DNA of 64,000 bases from Pseudomonas sp. URMO17WK12:I11 (GTDB lineage Bacteria > Pseudomonadota > Gammaproteobacteria > Pseudomonadales > Pseudomonadaceae), in NCBI RefSeq assembly GCF_007677725.1, contig NZ_VEDF01000004.1:248001-312000 (forward strand), written 5' to 3'. This document shows positions 1-8,855 of this stretch, in pieces. The notes under the pieces were generated by a model that saw only the letters and a program-made list of their open reading frames with translations, was not told where the DNA came from and did not search any database. Numbering within the stretch: the first letter of the stretch is position 1; the number at the start of each line of letters is the position of its first letter. A program made the position numbers and the translations under genes.

Positions 1-629
1 ACGATCTTCACGCCGGGTGTGTCGGTCGGCACCAGGATCATCGAATGCTGCTCATGGCGTGGCCCATCGGGGTTGGACAAACCCATGAAGATCATCACCT
101 TGCAGCGTGGATCGCAGGCGCCGGAAGTCCACCACTTACGGCCGTTGATCAGCCACTGGTCGCCCTGCCGTACGGCAGTCGCGGCCATGTTGGTCGCATC
201 CGACGAGGCTACGTCCGGCTCGGTCATGGCGAACGCCGAACGGATCTCGCCGCGCAGCAACGGCTCGAGCCACTGCTGCTTCTGCGCCGGGCTGCCATAA
301 CGCACCAGCACCTCCATGTTGCCGGTGTCCGGCGCTGAGCAGTTGAACGGCTCTGGACCCAGCAGCGAGCGCCCCATGATCTCGGCAAGCGGCGCGTATT
401 CCAGGTTGCTCAGGCCAGCGCCGTATTGCGATTCGGGCAGGAACAGGTTCCACAGGCCCTCAGCCCGTGCCTGCTCCTTGAGTTGTTCCATGATCTGCGT
501 GGGCTGCCAGCGGTCACCCTCGGCGACCTGGCGCTCGAACACTGGCTCGGCAGGATAGACATGGGCCTCCATGAACGCACTGACGCGCTCACGCAGTGCC
601 TGGACCTTGGGCGAATAGGCGAAATCCAT
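1..629 (-). CDS. Acyl-CoA dehydrogenase family protein, partial (3' end beyond window)
   Basis: About 209 N-terminal residues are visible from the ATG at 629; the frame stays open to the window edge, so roughly half of a usual 400-residue protein is present. Readable family features are the helical N-terminus starting [16 protein letters not shown], a segment near residue 100 reading [11 protein letters not shown], and the flavin-contact motif [12 protein letters not shown] followed by WWTSGA. Acyl-CoA dehydrogenases use FAD to introduce a trans-2 double bond into acyl-CoA and pass electrons to ETF; the substrate cannot be told here. A LysR gene is transcribed divergently 138 bp away and is the likely regulator. 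Confidence 0.9.
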   Translation of the reverse strand, partial: MDFAYSPKVQALRERVSAFMEAHVYPAEPVFERQVAEGDRWQPTQIMEQLKEQARAEGLWNLFLPESQYGAGLSNLEYAPLAEIMGRSLLGPEPFNCSAPDTGNMEVLVRYGSPAQKQQWLEPLLRGEIRSAFAMTEPDVASSDATNMAATAVRQGDQWLINGRKWWTSGACDPRCKVMIFMGLSNPDGPRHEQHSMILVPTDTPGVKI

Positions 630-725
630 CGGGGCTACCTTCACGGTTCGAAAGACATGGGCAGAGCCTAGAGCAGCGCACCTCGATCTACCTAGTCTAT
701 TTTCAGCGTGTATTAACATTCATAA

Positions 726-740
726 CCGATATATGATCGG
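726..740. promoter_or_regulatory. Inverted repeat CCGAT-N5-ATCGG in divergent LysR/acyl-CoA dehydrogenase promoter
   Basis: The arms CCGAT (726–730) and ATCGG (736–740) flank a 5-base AT-rich centre, 27 bases before the LysR start codon. LysR-type proteins commonly bind interrupted dyads in divergent promoters, so this is a candidate autoregulatory operator. The symmetry is visible in the sequence; the binding is inferred. Confidence 0.35.
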
Positions 741-767
741 CCAATAATTCAAACAAAAGGCGGCGCC

Positions 768-1694
768 ATGAACCTCAGCAAGGTCGACCTCAACCTGTTC
801 ATCGTCTTTGACGCGATCTACACCGAAGCCAACTTGACCCGTGCCGGGCAAATCGTCGGCATCACCCAGCCGGCGGTGTCCAACGCGCTTTCCCGACTGC
901 GTGAAACCTTCAACGACCCGCTGTTCGTGCGTACCGCTCAAGGCATGGTGCCCACGCCCATGGCGCAGAACATCATCGGCCCGGTGCGCAACGCCCTGGC
1001 GCTGCTGCGCACCTCGGTGCAGGAAAGCCGCATCTTCAATCCCCAGCAGGCCAACAAGACCTTCCGCATCAGCATGACCGACCTTACCGAGGCCGTGGTG
1101 CTGCCGCCGCTGTTCCAGCGCCTGCGCCGCCTGGCCCCGGCAGTGTTGATCGAAAGTTTTCTGTGCAAGCGCCGCGAAACCACCAAGGAGCTGGCGGCCG
1201 GGCGCCTGGATTTCGCCGTGGATGCGCCGCTGAACACCGACCCGCAGGTACGCCACGTCAAGTTGATGCAAGACCGCTATGTTTGCGCCCTGCGCCAGGG
1301 CCACCCACTGGCCGAGGCCAAGCTGACCTTGGACAACTACCTGGCCATGACCCACATCCACATTTCCAGCCGCCGCAATGGCTTGGGCTACGTGGACCTG
1401 GCCCTGGGCAAGATGGGCGTGCAACGCAAGGTTGCGCTGCGCTCGCAGCATTACCTGATGGCCTCGCAAGTGTTGCAACAGACGGACATGGTGATGACCG
1501 TGCCCGAGCGATTCGCCCGCCGCCATCAGCTGCGCTTCCATCCCCTGCCGGTGGAAATCCCGCCGCTGGAAACCCACCTGTATTGGCATGAGAGCACCGA
1601 CCAGGACCCGGCCAACCGCTGGATGCGCGAGCAGATCATCGAGCTGTGCGAGCGCGTCGTGGCCGATGAGGAACGCGCCCTGCAGCCGGCCTGA
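768..1694 (+). CDS. LysR-family transcriptional regulator
   Basis: This 308-residue protein has the standard LysR layout: an N-terminal winged helix-turn-helix over about residues 1–65 (DLNLFIVFDAIYTEANLTRA, then ITQPAVSNALSRLRE) and a C-terminal substrate-binding-like effector domain. The N-terminus resembles the NodD/LeuO/LinR-type subgroup, where the first strand reads LNLLxxFDxI. It is divergent from the acyl-CoA dehydrogenase gene and probably controls it in response to an aromatic or acyl ligand. The start at 768 follows a short GGCGGC stretch and keeps the usual distance to the helix-turn-helix. Confidence 0.9.
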   Translation: MNLSKVDLNLFIVFDAIYTEANLTRAGQIVGITQPAVSNALSRLRETFNDPLFVRTAQGMVPTPMAQNIIGPVRNALALLRTSVQESRIFNPQQANKTFRISMTDLTEAVVLPPLFQRLRRLAPAVLIESFLCKRRETTKELAAGRLDFAVDAPLNTDPQVRHVKLMQDRYVCALRQGHPLAEAKLTLDNYLAMTHIHISSRRNGLGYVDLALGKMGVQRKVALRSQHYLMASQVLQQTDMVMTVPERFARRHQLRFHPLPVEIPPLETHLYWHESTDQDPANRWMREQIIELCERVVADEERALQPA

Positions 1695-1877
1695 TCGATA
1701 CCGTTGAAAAATGGCGGCTGCACTAGGAGTGCGTTATTTCACCCAGGCCTATTGATAGAGAAAAATATTCTCTGCAAACGCGCTGACTCGCTGACAAATA
1801 GCACAATCGTCCGGCTACTAGCGGGTAGGCTTGAGTCCACCACTGCCGATCCACGGCAGCTTGCACGGACACGCCTC

Positions 1878-3032
1878 ATGCCCAGCGCTCCTCTGTATTT
1901 CGACTATGCCGCCACCACGCCGGTCGATGACCGCGTCATCGAAACCATGCTCAGTTGCCTGGGTCGTCAGGTCAACTTCGGCAATCCCGCGTCCAGCGGG
2001 CACCTGTTCGGCCAGGCCGCCCGTGAAGTGGTCGAACAGGCCAGGCGTCAGGTCGCCGAGCGCGTCAATGCCAACCCTGAGGACATCATCTGGACGTCGG
2101 GCGCGACTGAATCCAACAACCTTGCCCTCAAGGGCATCGCCCAGGGCTGGGGCCAACCCGGACATCTGATCACCAGTCAGCTCGAGCACAAGGCCGTGCT
2201 CGATACGGTCAGCGAACTTGAGCGTCACGGCTGGGCGGTCACTCGTCTGGCGCCAGACGAAACCGGCCTGATCCAGCCCTACGCGGTGCAGGCGGCGCTG
2301 CGCCCCGACACGCGCCTGGTGTCATTGATGGCGGTGAACAACGAGCTGGGCACGGTCACCGACGTCGCGGCCATTGCTGAGCGGGTGCGCGCCCATGGCG
2401 CCCTGTTGCATGTGGATGCGGCACAGGCGGTTGGCAAGCTGGGCATTGACCTGCGCGCCATGGCGGTGGACCTGATGTCGTTTTCAGCGCACAAAGTCTA
2501 CGGCCCCAAGGGCATCGGCGCACTGTATGTCGGACCCCACGCGCGACCCCTGATGCGTGCGCAGATTCACGGCGGCGGCCATGAGCGCGGGTTACGTTCG
2601 GGTACCTTGCCCACCCATCAGATCGTCGGCATGGGCAGTGCGTTTGCCTTGGCCGGTGAACCAGGCGACCAGGAGCATCAGCGCATCGAACGCTTGTCCA
2701 GGCGCTTGCATGAAGGCTTGCTGAGCCTGCCAGGGGTAAGTCTCAATGGCGATGCGCGGCAGCGGGTGGCGCACACCTTGAATCTGTTGATCGCGGTCGA
2801 TGGCTTCAACAGTGCAGCGCTGGGCAGTGAACTGGCGCTGTCCACCACCTCGGCGTGCAATTCGGCAAGCAGCGCCGCTTCCCATGTGCTGCTGGCCCTG
2901 GGCCTGGACGAGCCGAGGGCACGCCAGAGCGTACGCCTGAGCATCGGGCGATTCACCACCGAGGCCGAGGTGGAGGCCGCGATTGGCGTGCTGCAGCGGG
3001 CCTGCACGGCCGCTGCCGGAGCGCTGTGGTAG
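1878..3032 (+). CDS. Cysteine desulfurase (class V aminotransferase fold, IscS/NifS-like)
   Basis: This PLP enzyme converts L-cysteine to alanine and enzyme-bound persulfide. The 384-residue protein has YFDYAATTPVD near the start, GATESNNLALKG, a cofactor His-Lys pair (His205-Lys206 in SAHKVYGPKG), and an active-site loop TTSACNSASS with Cys327. The frame is open upstream to 1704, but the ATG at 1878 places YFDYAATTP where family members have it. It is not beside iscR, iscU, hscBA or fdx, so it is a stand-alone paralogue that may feed a dedicated sulfur acceptor or detoxify cysteine. No adjacent acceptor gene is visible. Confidence 0.9.
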   Translation: MPSAPLYFDYAATTPVDDRVIETMLSCLGRQVNFGNPASSGHLFGQAAREVVEQARRQVAERVNANPEDIIWTSGATESNNLALKGIAQGWGQPGHLITSQLEHKAVLDTVSELERHGWAVTRLAPDETGLIQPYAVQAALRPDTRLVSLMAVNNELGTVTDVAAIAERVRAHGALLHVDAAQAVGKLGIDLRAMAVDLMSFSAHKVYGPKGIGALYVGPHARPLMRAQIHGGGHERGLRSGTLPTHQIVGMGSAFALAGEPGDQEHQRIERLSRRLHEGLLSLPGVSLNGDARQRVAHTLNLLIAVDGFNSAALGSELALSTTSACNSASSAASHVLLALGLDEPRARQSVRLSIGRFTTEAEVEAAIGVLQRACTAAAGALW

Positions 3033-3041
3033 TGCGTGACG

Positions 3042-3071
3042 AGCCGGCTGCGGCAGCTGCCGCAGCCGGCT
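3042..3071. terminator. Bidirectional terminator-like perfect palindrome
   Basis: A perfect 30-base palindrome (two 15-base arms, left arm AGCCGGCTGCGGCAG) sits between two convergent stop codons, at 3032 (+) and 3076 (−). Its position and very GC-rich stem suit termination in both directions, although neither side has a U-tract. Confidence 0.6.
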
Positions 3072-3075
3072 GCAT

Positions 3076-3729
3076 TCACAGGAAGGTGAACACCGATTTG
3101 GCCGGCAGGCGCGACTTGTTCAAGCCGGCGTTGAAATCCGCCTCGCTGCGATAGCCCAAGCTCAGCACCACCACGCTGCTGAAGCCTTGTTCCCGCAGGC
3201 CCAATTCGGCATCCATGACCTTGCTGTCGAAGCCTTCGATGGGCGTGGCATCCAGACCGTGGGCGGCAGCGCCGAGCAGTGCGGTACCCAGCGCCAGGTA
3301 AGTCTGCTTCTCCATCCAATGCTGCAGGTCTTTAAGATCGTAGCGATGCAGGTTGGCATAGCCACGGCGAGTCTGGTCCTGCCCTGCGCGGGCTTGCTGG
3401 TCACGGAAGCGGCCATCGGCCTGTTCTTGCTCCAGCACAGCATCTAGATGCGCTTCGGTCATGTCGGTACGGGTGCAGAACACGATCACATGCGAAGCAT
3501 CGAGGATCTTGGCCGTGTTGTAGGCGAACCCGCCTTCAGTGGCCTTGGCCAGGCGAGCCTTGCCTTCTGCGCTGTCCGCAACGACGAAGTGCCACGGCTG
3601 CGAATTGACCGACGATGGGCTGTGGCGCAATTGCTCGAGCAGCGCGTCGATCGTCGCCTGGGGAATCTTGCGAGCGGCATCGTAAGCCTTGGTGGTGTAG
3701 CGGCGTTTGGCCAGGGAGACGGTATCCAT
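3076..3729 (-). CDS. nfsB: Oxygen-insensitive NAD(P)H nitroreductase, NfsB family
   Basis: The 217-residue protein matches the FMN-dependent NfsB/dihydropteridine reductase family in length and motifs: RRYTTKAYD near the N-terminus, SSVNSQPWHF (FMN phosphate and ring contacts), and GLDATPIEGFD near residue 160. These enzymes reduce nitroaromatics, quinones and pteridines by two-electron steps using NAD(P)H and act as cytoplasmic dimers. A LysR gene diverges 104 bp away and is probably its regulator. The ATG at 3729 is preceded by a GGAG-type ribosome site. Confidence 0.9.
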   Translation of the reverse strand: MDTVSLAKRRYTTKAYDAARKIPQATIDALLEQLRHSPSSVNSQPWHFVVADSAEGKARLAKATEGGFAYNTAKILDASHVIVFCTRTDMTEAHLDAVLEQEQADGRFRDQQARAGQDQTRRGYANLHRYDLKDLQHWMEKQTYLALGTALLGAAAHGLDATPIEGFDSKVMDAELGLREQGFSSVVVLSLGYRSEADFNAGLNKSRLPAKSVFTFL

Positions 3730-3833
3730 GCAACAACTCCATTAAGCAGTAGGGAACGTGTGACGCATCTTATCTGTTCTGCGACGCAGAAAAACCGGCA
3801 GAATGCAGCAACACTTTTATTGCTGGAGTGAAA

Positions 3834-4733
3834 ATGCTGCGTTTGACCGATCTGCACCTGTTCGTGCGCAGCAGCGCTTTGGGTAGCTTCACCGCTGCCG
3901 CCCATGAAGCCCACCTGTTGCCGGGACAAGTGGCCGCCGCAGTCAAGCGTCTGGAGCGCGACCTTGACGTGCGCCTGTTTGCGCGCACCACCCGCAGCCT
4001 GCGCTTGACCGCTGAGGGCGAGCGCTACCTGCCCACTGCCCAGCAGGCGTTGGAAATGCTGCGCCAGGGCCATGAGCAGTTGCATGCCAGCGCCAATGTG
4101 CTGCGCGGCGTGCTCCAGGTATCGGCGCCCTCCGACATCGGCCGCAACTTGCTGTTGCCCTGGCTCAGCGCGTTTCGCCGCGAGCACCCGGCGCTGGCGC
4201 TACGCTTTTTTCTGTCTGACCAGATGGCGGACTTCAGCCGCGACCCGGTCGACGTCGCCATTCGCTACGGCCTGAATCAGGACGCCAACTACATCGCCTT
4301 GCCCCTGGCGCCGTGGAACCGCCGGGTGCTGGTGGCAGCGCCCGGCTACCTGGCCCGGCACGGCCGCCCGCGCAGCCCCGAGGAACTGGCGCACCACGAC
4401 TGCCTGTTGTACTTGCAGCACAACCGGGTGTTCGATAAATGGCAGCTGGGCAACCGCACGGTGCAGGTCCATGGCCCGCTGATCAGCGACGACGCCGATG
4501 TGGTGCGGCGTTGGGCGCTGGAAGGCGAAGGTATCGTCTACAAGTCGTGGCTGGATGTCAGCGCCAACATCGCCGCCGGCGAGCTGGAAGTCCTCTTGCC
4601 GGATTACCCCGGCGAAGCCACACCGGTAACCTTGGTCTGCCCCCATCGCAAGCAGCTGTCACCGGCCGTCAGCCAGTTGCACCTGTGGTTGCGCGAGCGT
4701 TTCGCCACGTTGCAGCCTGCACAAATGTTCTAA
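3834..4733 (+). CDS. LysR-family transcriptional regulator divergent from nfsB
   Basis: The 299-residue protein has an N-terminal helix-turn-helix (DLHLFVRSSALGSFTAAAHEA) and a LysR effector domain with the DPVDVAIRYG stretch typical of the CrgA/AaeR-like subgroup, which often controls oxidoreductases responding to aromatics or electrophiles. A GTG at 3828 is also in frame, but the GGAG at 3825–3828 overlaps it and lies 5 bases before the ATG at 3834, so that ATG was chosen. The divergent arrangement suggests it regulates nfsB. Confidence 0.88.
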   Translation: MLRLTDLHLFVRSSALGSFTAAAHEAHLLPGQVAAAVKRLERDLDVRLFARTTRSLRLTAEGERYLPTAQQALEMLRQGHEQLHASANVLRGVLQVSAPSDIGRNLLLPWLSAFRREHPALALRFFLSDQMADFSRDPVDVAIRYGLNQDANYIALPLAPWNRRVLVAAPGYLARHGRPRSPEELAHHDCLLYLQHNRVFDKWQLGNRTVQVHGPLISDDADVVRRWALEGEGIVYKSWLDVSANIAAGELEVLLPDYPGEATPVTLVCPHRKQLSPAVSQLHLWLRERFATLQPAQMF

Positions 4734-4791
4734 ACCGCCCTGTCCGAGTCGGGTAAGGTTGACTGCCCTGCCCTGAACTAAGCCTGCTGCC

Positions 4792-5622
4792 ATGAGTAAC
4801 TGGATCGATCTCAAGCAAGACGCCGACACCGGCATCGAGTCGGTTCGTGCGCATTTCGTCGGCCATGCCTACGACCCGCACTGGCACGACAGCTTCCTGG
4901 TCGGGGTGACCGAGCAAGGTGTGCAGCAATTCAATTGCCGTAAGGTGCGGCATCAAAGCACGGCAGGTCATGTGTTTCTGCTCGAGCCGGGCGACCTGCA
5001 TGACGGTGATGCGCCCACCGCCGAGGGTTTTACCTATTCGACCTTGTACCTCGATCCGCAGTGGCTGGACACCGAACTGCGCGCGCTGTTCGACCAGGTG
5101 CCCGGCGACAGCCTGCCGCGCTTCGCTGATACCTTGTGCCAGGACACCCGCCTGGTGTGTGCCACAGCCCTGGCGTTTCAAGCGATGCATGGCCAGGAAC
5201 TGCGCATCGTGCGCCAGGCGGCGCTGGACCAACTGCTGGCCGCGCTGACCTGTCACCTGCACTGGCGCAAACGCCTGAACCCCGACCCGCGCCTGCCACT
5301 CACCGCCCAGCGCGCGCGGGATTTTCTGCATGCGCACTTTGATCAGGACATTGCCCTGGAACAGGTCGCGCAGGCCTGCGGGGTCGACCGTTTCCGCTTG
5401 ACACGGGCGTTCAAGAGCGCCTTTGGCCTGGCGCCTCACGCTTACCTCATCCAGCTGCGCCTGGCCCGCGCCCGACGCCTGCTGGGCCAGGGCCAGACGC
5501 CCGCCGAAGCCGCCGTGGCGCTGGGCTTCGCCGACCAGAGCCACCTTGGCCGCTGGTTTCGCCGCGCCTATCGGCTGACCCCTGCCGACTACCGCAGGCG
5601 CTGCTCAAACCTTCCAGACTGA
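4792..5622 (+). CDS. AraC-family transcriptional regulator with N-terminal cupin
   Basis: The 276-residue protein has an AraC-type cupin sensor over about residues 15–160 (HWHDSFLVGV; LEPGDLHDG) and a C-terminal double helix-turn-helix ending in the family signature GFADQSHLGRWFRRAYRLTPADYRR. It precedes a LysE-family exporter on the same strand by 50 bp. This pairing is common where the regulator senses an amino acid or toxic metabolite and induces export. The ligand is not inferable. The AraC gene at 44953 has a similar layout and also accompanies an amino-acid exporter. Confidence 0.88.
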   Translation: MSNWIDLKQDADTGIESVRAHFVGHAYDPHWHDSFLVGVTEQGVQQFNCRKVRHQSTAGHVFLLEPGDLHDGDAPTAEGFTYSTLYLDPQWLDTELRALFDQVPGDSLPRFADTLCQDTRLVCATALAFQAMHGQELRIVRQAALDQLLAALTCHLHWRKRLNPDPRLPLTAQRARDFLHAHFDQDIALEQVAQACGVDRFRLTRAFKSAFGLAPHAYLIQLRLARARRLLGQGQTPAEAAVALGFADQSHLGRWFRRAYRLTPADYRRRCSNLPD

Positions 5623-5672
5623 ACCGGCGGCCGTTGCGAGCATGGGGCTCTTTTCACACGGAGCCGTTTTCC

Positions 5673-6257
5673 ATGTCGCAATCGTTGTTGGCGTTCTTGT
5701 TATTCGCCCTGGTGTCGAGCATCAGTCCCGGGCCGACCAACCTGCTGATTCTCGCCCACGGTGCCCGCCGCGGCATGCGCGCGAGCCTGGCGCCAATACT
5801 GGCCGGGTGCGGCGCCGCGGCAGCGGTGGTGCTGCTGGTCGGCCTGGGCCTGGATGAGCTGCTGGCGCGGCATGCGCAGGTTCAGCACATGATGAACTGG
5901 GCGGGCGTCGTGTGGTTGAGCGTGCTCGCCTGGCGCATGCTGCGCAATGCAGGGCAGCCGCTCGACAGCGCCAGCGGCAAACCCTTCACGGCATTGGACG
6001 CAGCATCCCTGCAGGTGATCAACCCCAAGGTCTGGATGATGGCCGTGGCCGTGATCGGGGTCTTTGCAGCACCCTCGCTGCCCATCTGGCAACTGGCGTT
6101 GGTGTTCCTGCTGGTCGCCCTGCCCTGCATGACGGCATGGGCGCTGCTGGGCGTGGGCAGCGCCCGCTGGCTGAGCCGCCCTGGGCGACTGTTGTGGTTC
6201 AACCGCACACTGGCGGTGTTGTTACTGGCCTCAGCCTGGACAGCGGTCTTGCGCTGA
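5673..6257 (+). CDS. LysE-family amino-acid/metabolite exporter
   Basis: The 194-residue inner-membrane protein has about six hydrophobic segments and the LysE/RhtB signature SISPGPTNLLILAHGARRGMR after the first segment, plus NPKVWMM mid-protein. The family exports amino acids and related solutes by proton antiport. An open frame begins at 5634, but the ATG at 5673 with GGAG nine bases upstream starts directly at the first membrane segment. The preceding AraC gene is the likely regulator. Confidence 0.88.
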   Translation: MSQSLLAFLLFALVSSISPGPTNLLILAHGARRGMRASLAPILAGCGAAAAVVLLVGLGLDELLARHAQVQHMMNWAGVVWLSVLAWRMLRNAGQPLDSASGKPFTALDAASLQVINPKVWMMAVAVIGVFAAPSLPIWQLALVFLLVALPCMTAWALLGVGSARWLSRPGRLLWFNRTLAVLLLASAWTAVLR

Positions 6258-6283
6258 GCGCCGCCCAGGCCGCGGCTCGCCGA

Positions 6284-7483
6284 TCAGTGCGGCAAGGCCT
6301 GGCGCAAGCGCTGGGTGCCGGCCAGCGCCAGGAGCAGCCCCATCAACGCAACGCTACCGCCGACCAGGCCGATATTGGCCACGCCCAGCTGGCTGCTGAC
6401 GATGCTGCCGAGCAGCGCACCGCCGCCGATACCGATGTTGTAGATCCCCGAAAACAACGCCATGGCCACGTCGGTGGCGTCGTGGGCCAATTTCAGGGTC
6501 TTGGATTGCAGCGACAGGCTGAAGCTCAGGATCGCCACACCCCAGAACATGCTCAGCGCCGCGAACACATAGAAGTGCCCAGACAGCGGCAGCAGCAACA
6601 GCAGGCACGCCGCCAGCACGGCGATCGAGCCCAGTAGAAAGCCATGGGGGAACCGCTCGCTGTAGCGGCTGAACAGCACCGAACCAAGCACCCCAGCGCC
6701 GCCGAACAGCAACAGCAGCAACGTGGTGCGCTCGCCGCCGATCTGCGCCACCTGCAGGGCGAACGGCTCGATATAACTGTAGGCGGTGAATTGCGCGGTG
6801 ATGACCAGGGTCACCAGCACGTAGGTGATGACCAGTGCCGGTCGCTTGAACAGCACCGGCAGGCTGCGCAGCGAGCCGGAGTTCTGGCTGGGCAGCAACG
6901 GCAGCGACTTGACCAGGCACAGCATGGTCGCCAGCGCCACGCCGGCAATGCTCAGGAAGGTGATGCGCCAACCCAGTGCTTCACCGACCACCCGCCCGAG
7001 CGGGATACCCAGGACCATCGCCAGGGTCGTGCCGGTGGCCAGCAGACCGAGCGCCTTGGCCTGTTGGCCCGCAGGCGCCACGCGTACCGCAAGTGAAGCT
7101 GTGATGGCCCAGAACACCGCATGGGCCAGGGCGATGCCGATGCGGCTGACCAGCAGCATGGCAAAACTCTGTGACAGCCACGACAGCAAGTGGCTGACGA
7201 TGAACACCAGGAACACGAACAGCAGCAGGCGCCGACGCTCGACGTTGCGGGTCAGCAGCATCATCGGCAGCGAGGCCAGCGCCACCACCCATGCATAGAT
7301 GGTCAGCATCAGGCCGACCTGCGCCGTGCTCATGTCGAAACTCGCACCGATGTCGCTGAGCAATGCCACCGGGACGAACTCGGTGGTGTTGAAAATGAAG
7401 GCGGCCAGCGCCAGGGCAATCACGCTTAGCCAGCTGCCGCCACCGACGGTCGGTGGTAGCTGGGTGGGGATGGGTCCATTCAT
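6284..7483 (-). CDS. sotB: MFS sugar efflux transporter, SotB type
   Basis: The 399-residue, 12-segment transporter follows E. coli SotB closely through its length: [37 protein letters not shown], and [20 protein letters not shown] near the C-terminus. SotB-type proteins of the DHA1 family export arabinose and IPTG-like sugars, and some close relatives export purine nucleosides. The ATG at 7483 was preferred to an in-frame ATG at 7558 because it places the first membrane segment at the normal distance. It lies downstream of the alcohol dehydrogenase on the same strand, separated by 175 bp. Confidence 0.85.
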   Translation of the reverse strand: MNGPIPTQLPPTVGGGSWLSVIALALAAFIFNTTEFVPVALLSDIGASFDMSTAQVGLMLTIYAWVVALASLPMMLLTRNVERRRLLLFVFLVFIVSHLLSWLSQSFAMLLVSRIGIALAHAVFWAITASLAVRVAPAGQQAKALGLLATGTTLAMVLGIPLGRVVGEALGWRITFLSIAGVALATMLCLVKSLPLLPSQNSGSLRSLPVLFKRPALVITYVLVTLVITAQFTAYSYIEPFALQVAQIGGERTTLLLLLFGGAGVLGSVLFSRYSERFPHGFLLGSIAVLAACLLLLLPLSGHFYVFAALSMFWGVAILSFSLSLQSKTLKLAHDATDVAMALFSGIYNIGIGGGALLGSIVSSQLGVANIGLVGGSVALMGLLLALAGTQRLRQALPH

Positions 7484-7658
7484 GGATAAGAATCGCTTCT
7501 GGGCAGACAGGGCAACAGAGCGCGCGCCAGCGGCCGGGGTTCGGCAGCGCTGACGCACGGTTTGTCATTGGAAGGAATGCCCGGCATGGTACGCGTCACG
7601 CCAGGCCCTCACAACCCCGCGTCTGCCCCTCTACCAGAGGTTGGGACGAGGGCCAGGC

Positions 7659-8711
7659 TCAGCCCTGCAGGGTGGCCATGTCGATGACGAAACGGTATTT
7701 CACATCGCCGGCGATCATGCGCTCGTAGGCCTGGTTGATATTGCGGATATCGAGCATCTCGATGTCACAGCGGATGTCGTGCTTGGCGCAGAAATCCAGC
7801 ACTTCCTGGGTTTCGGCGATGCCGCCGATCAGCGAGCCAGCCAGCACGCGGCGTTTCATCACCAGGTTGGCAGCATGCAGCGCCGGGTCGATCGGCTCGA
7901 TCAGACCGACCAGGATGTGCACGCCATCGAATTTCAGCGTTTCCAGGTACGGATTGAGGTCGTGCTGCACCGGGATGGTGTCGAGCAGGAAGTCGAAGCG
8001 GCCCGCGGCAGCGCGCATCTGCTCGGCATCGGTGGAGACGATCACATGGTCGGCGCCCTGGCGACGTGCTTCATCGGCCTTGGCCTGGGAACGGGTGAAC
8101 AAGGTGACTTCGGCACCGAGGGCCTTGGCCAGCTTGATGCCCATATGGCCCAGGCCGCCCATGCCGAGAATGCCGACCTTGTGGCCAGGGCCCACGCCGT
8201 GGTGCTTGAGCGGCGAATAGGTGGTGATGCCGGCGCACAGAATCGGCGCAGCGCTGGGCAGGTCCATGCCTGCGGGAATGCGCACCACGAAATGGTCGCT
8301 GACCACGATGCTGCTGGAATAACCGCCCATGGTGTTGCTGCCATCGACCCGGTCCGGGGTGGCGTAGGTCATGGTCGGGCCTTCCAGGCAATATTGCTCC
8401 AGCTCCTTGGCGCACGCTTCGCAGTGGCGGCAGGAATCGACCATGCAGCCGACCCCGACCAGGTCGCCAACCTTGTGTGCGCTGACCTGCTCACCCACGG
8501 CGGTGACCCGGCCGATGATCTCGTGACCGGGCATCAGCGGGTACACGGCGATGCCCCACTCGTTGCGCGCCTGGTGAATGTCGGAGTGACACACGCCGCA
8601 GTAGAGAATGTCGATGACCACATCGTCAGGACGCGGCGCGCGGCGCTCGAACTTCATGGGCGCCAGGGGGCTGGTCGGGGTTTGCGCGGCGTAACCGATA
8701 GCAGTGTACAT
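7659..8711 (-). CDS. Zinc-dependent NAD(P) alcohol/aldehyde dehydrogenase (CAD/YahK type)
   Basis: This 350-residue medium-chain dehydrogenase interconverts alcohols and aldehydes with NADPH. Visible motifs are the catalytic zinc site GVCHSDIH and GHEIIGRV, a structural zinc set of four cysteines in MVDSCRHCEACAKELEQYC, and the Rossmann loop GILGMGGLGHMGIKLAKALG. The family of E. coli YahK and cinnamyl alcohol dehydrogenases is typically broad for aromatic and aliphatic aldehydes. The open frame extends far upstream, but the ATG at 8711 gives MYTAIGYAA, the normal start. An AraC gene diverges 144 bp away, as yqhC does from yqhD. Confidence 0.9.
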   Translation of the reverse strand: MYTAIGYAAQTPTSPLAPMKFERRAPRPDDVVIDILYCGVCHSDIHQARNEWGIAVYPLMPGHEIIGRVTAVGEQVSAHKVGDLVGVGCMVDSCRHCEACAKELEQYCLEGPTMTYATPDRVDGSNTMGGYSSSIVVSDHFVVRIPAGMDLPSAAPILCAGITTYSPLKHHGVGPGHKVGILGMGGLGHMGIKLAKALGAEVTLFTRSQAKADEARRQGADHVIVSTDAEQMRAAAGRFDFLLDTIPVQHDLNPYLETLKFDGVHILVGLIEPIDPALHAANLVMKRRVLAGSLIGGIAETQEVLDFCAKHDIRCDIEMLDIRNINQAYERMIAGDVKYRFVIDMATLQG

Positions 8712-8855
8712 ACGGGACCTCTCGATGAAGTGAAACGGTTCAGTGAGGCCATTTTGCCCTTCAAGCCTGTGACCCGCCACGGCTGATTCTCCGACATCCA
8801 TGCCTGATCGTCCGAACCTTGCACCCAGCCTCTGGCGCTGACCAGCCAATCTGCG

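Noticed and set aside
1704..1877. Upstream start for the cysteine desulfurase at 1704
   Set aside because: It would add 58 residues without family match; ATG 1878 starts right before the conserved YFDYAATTP.
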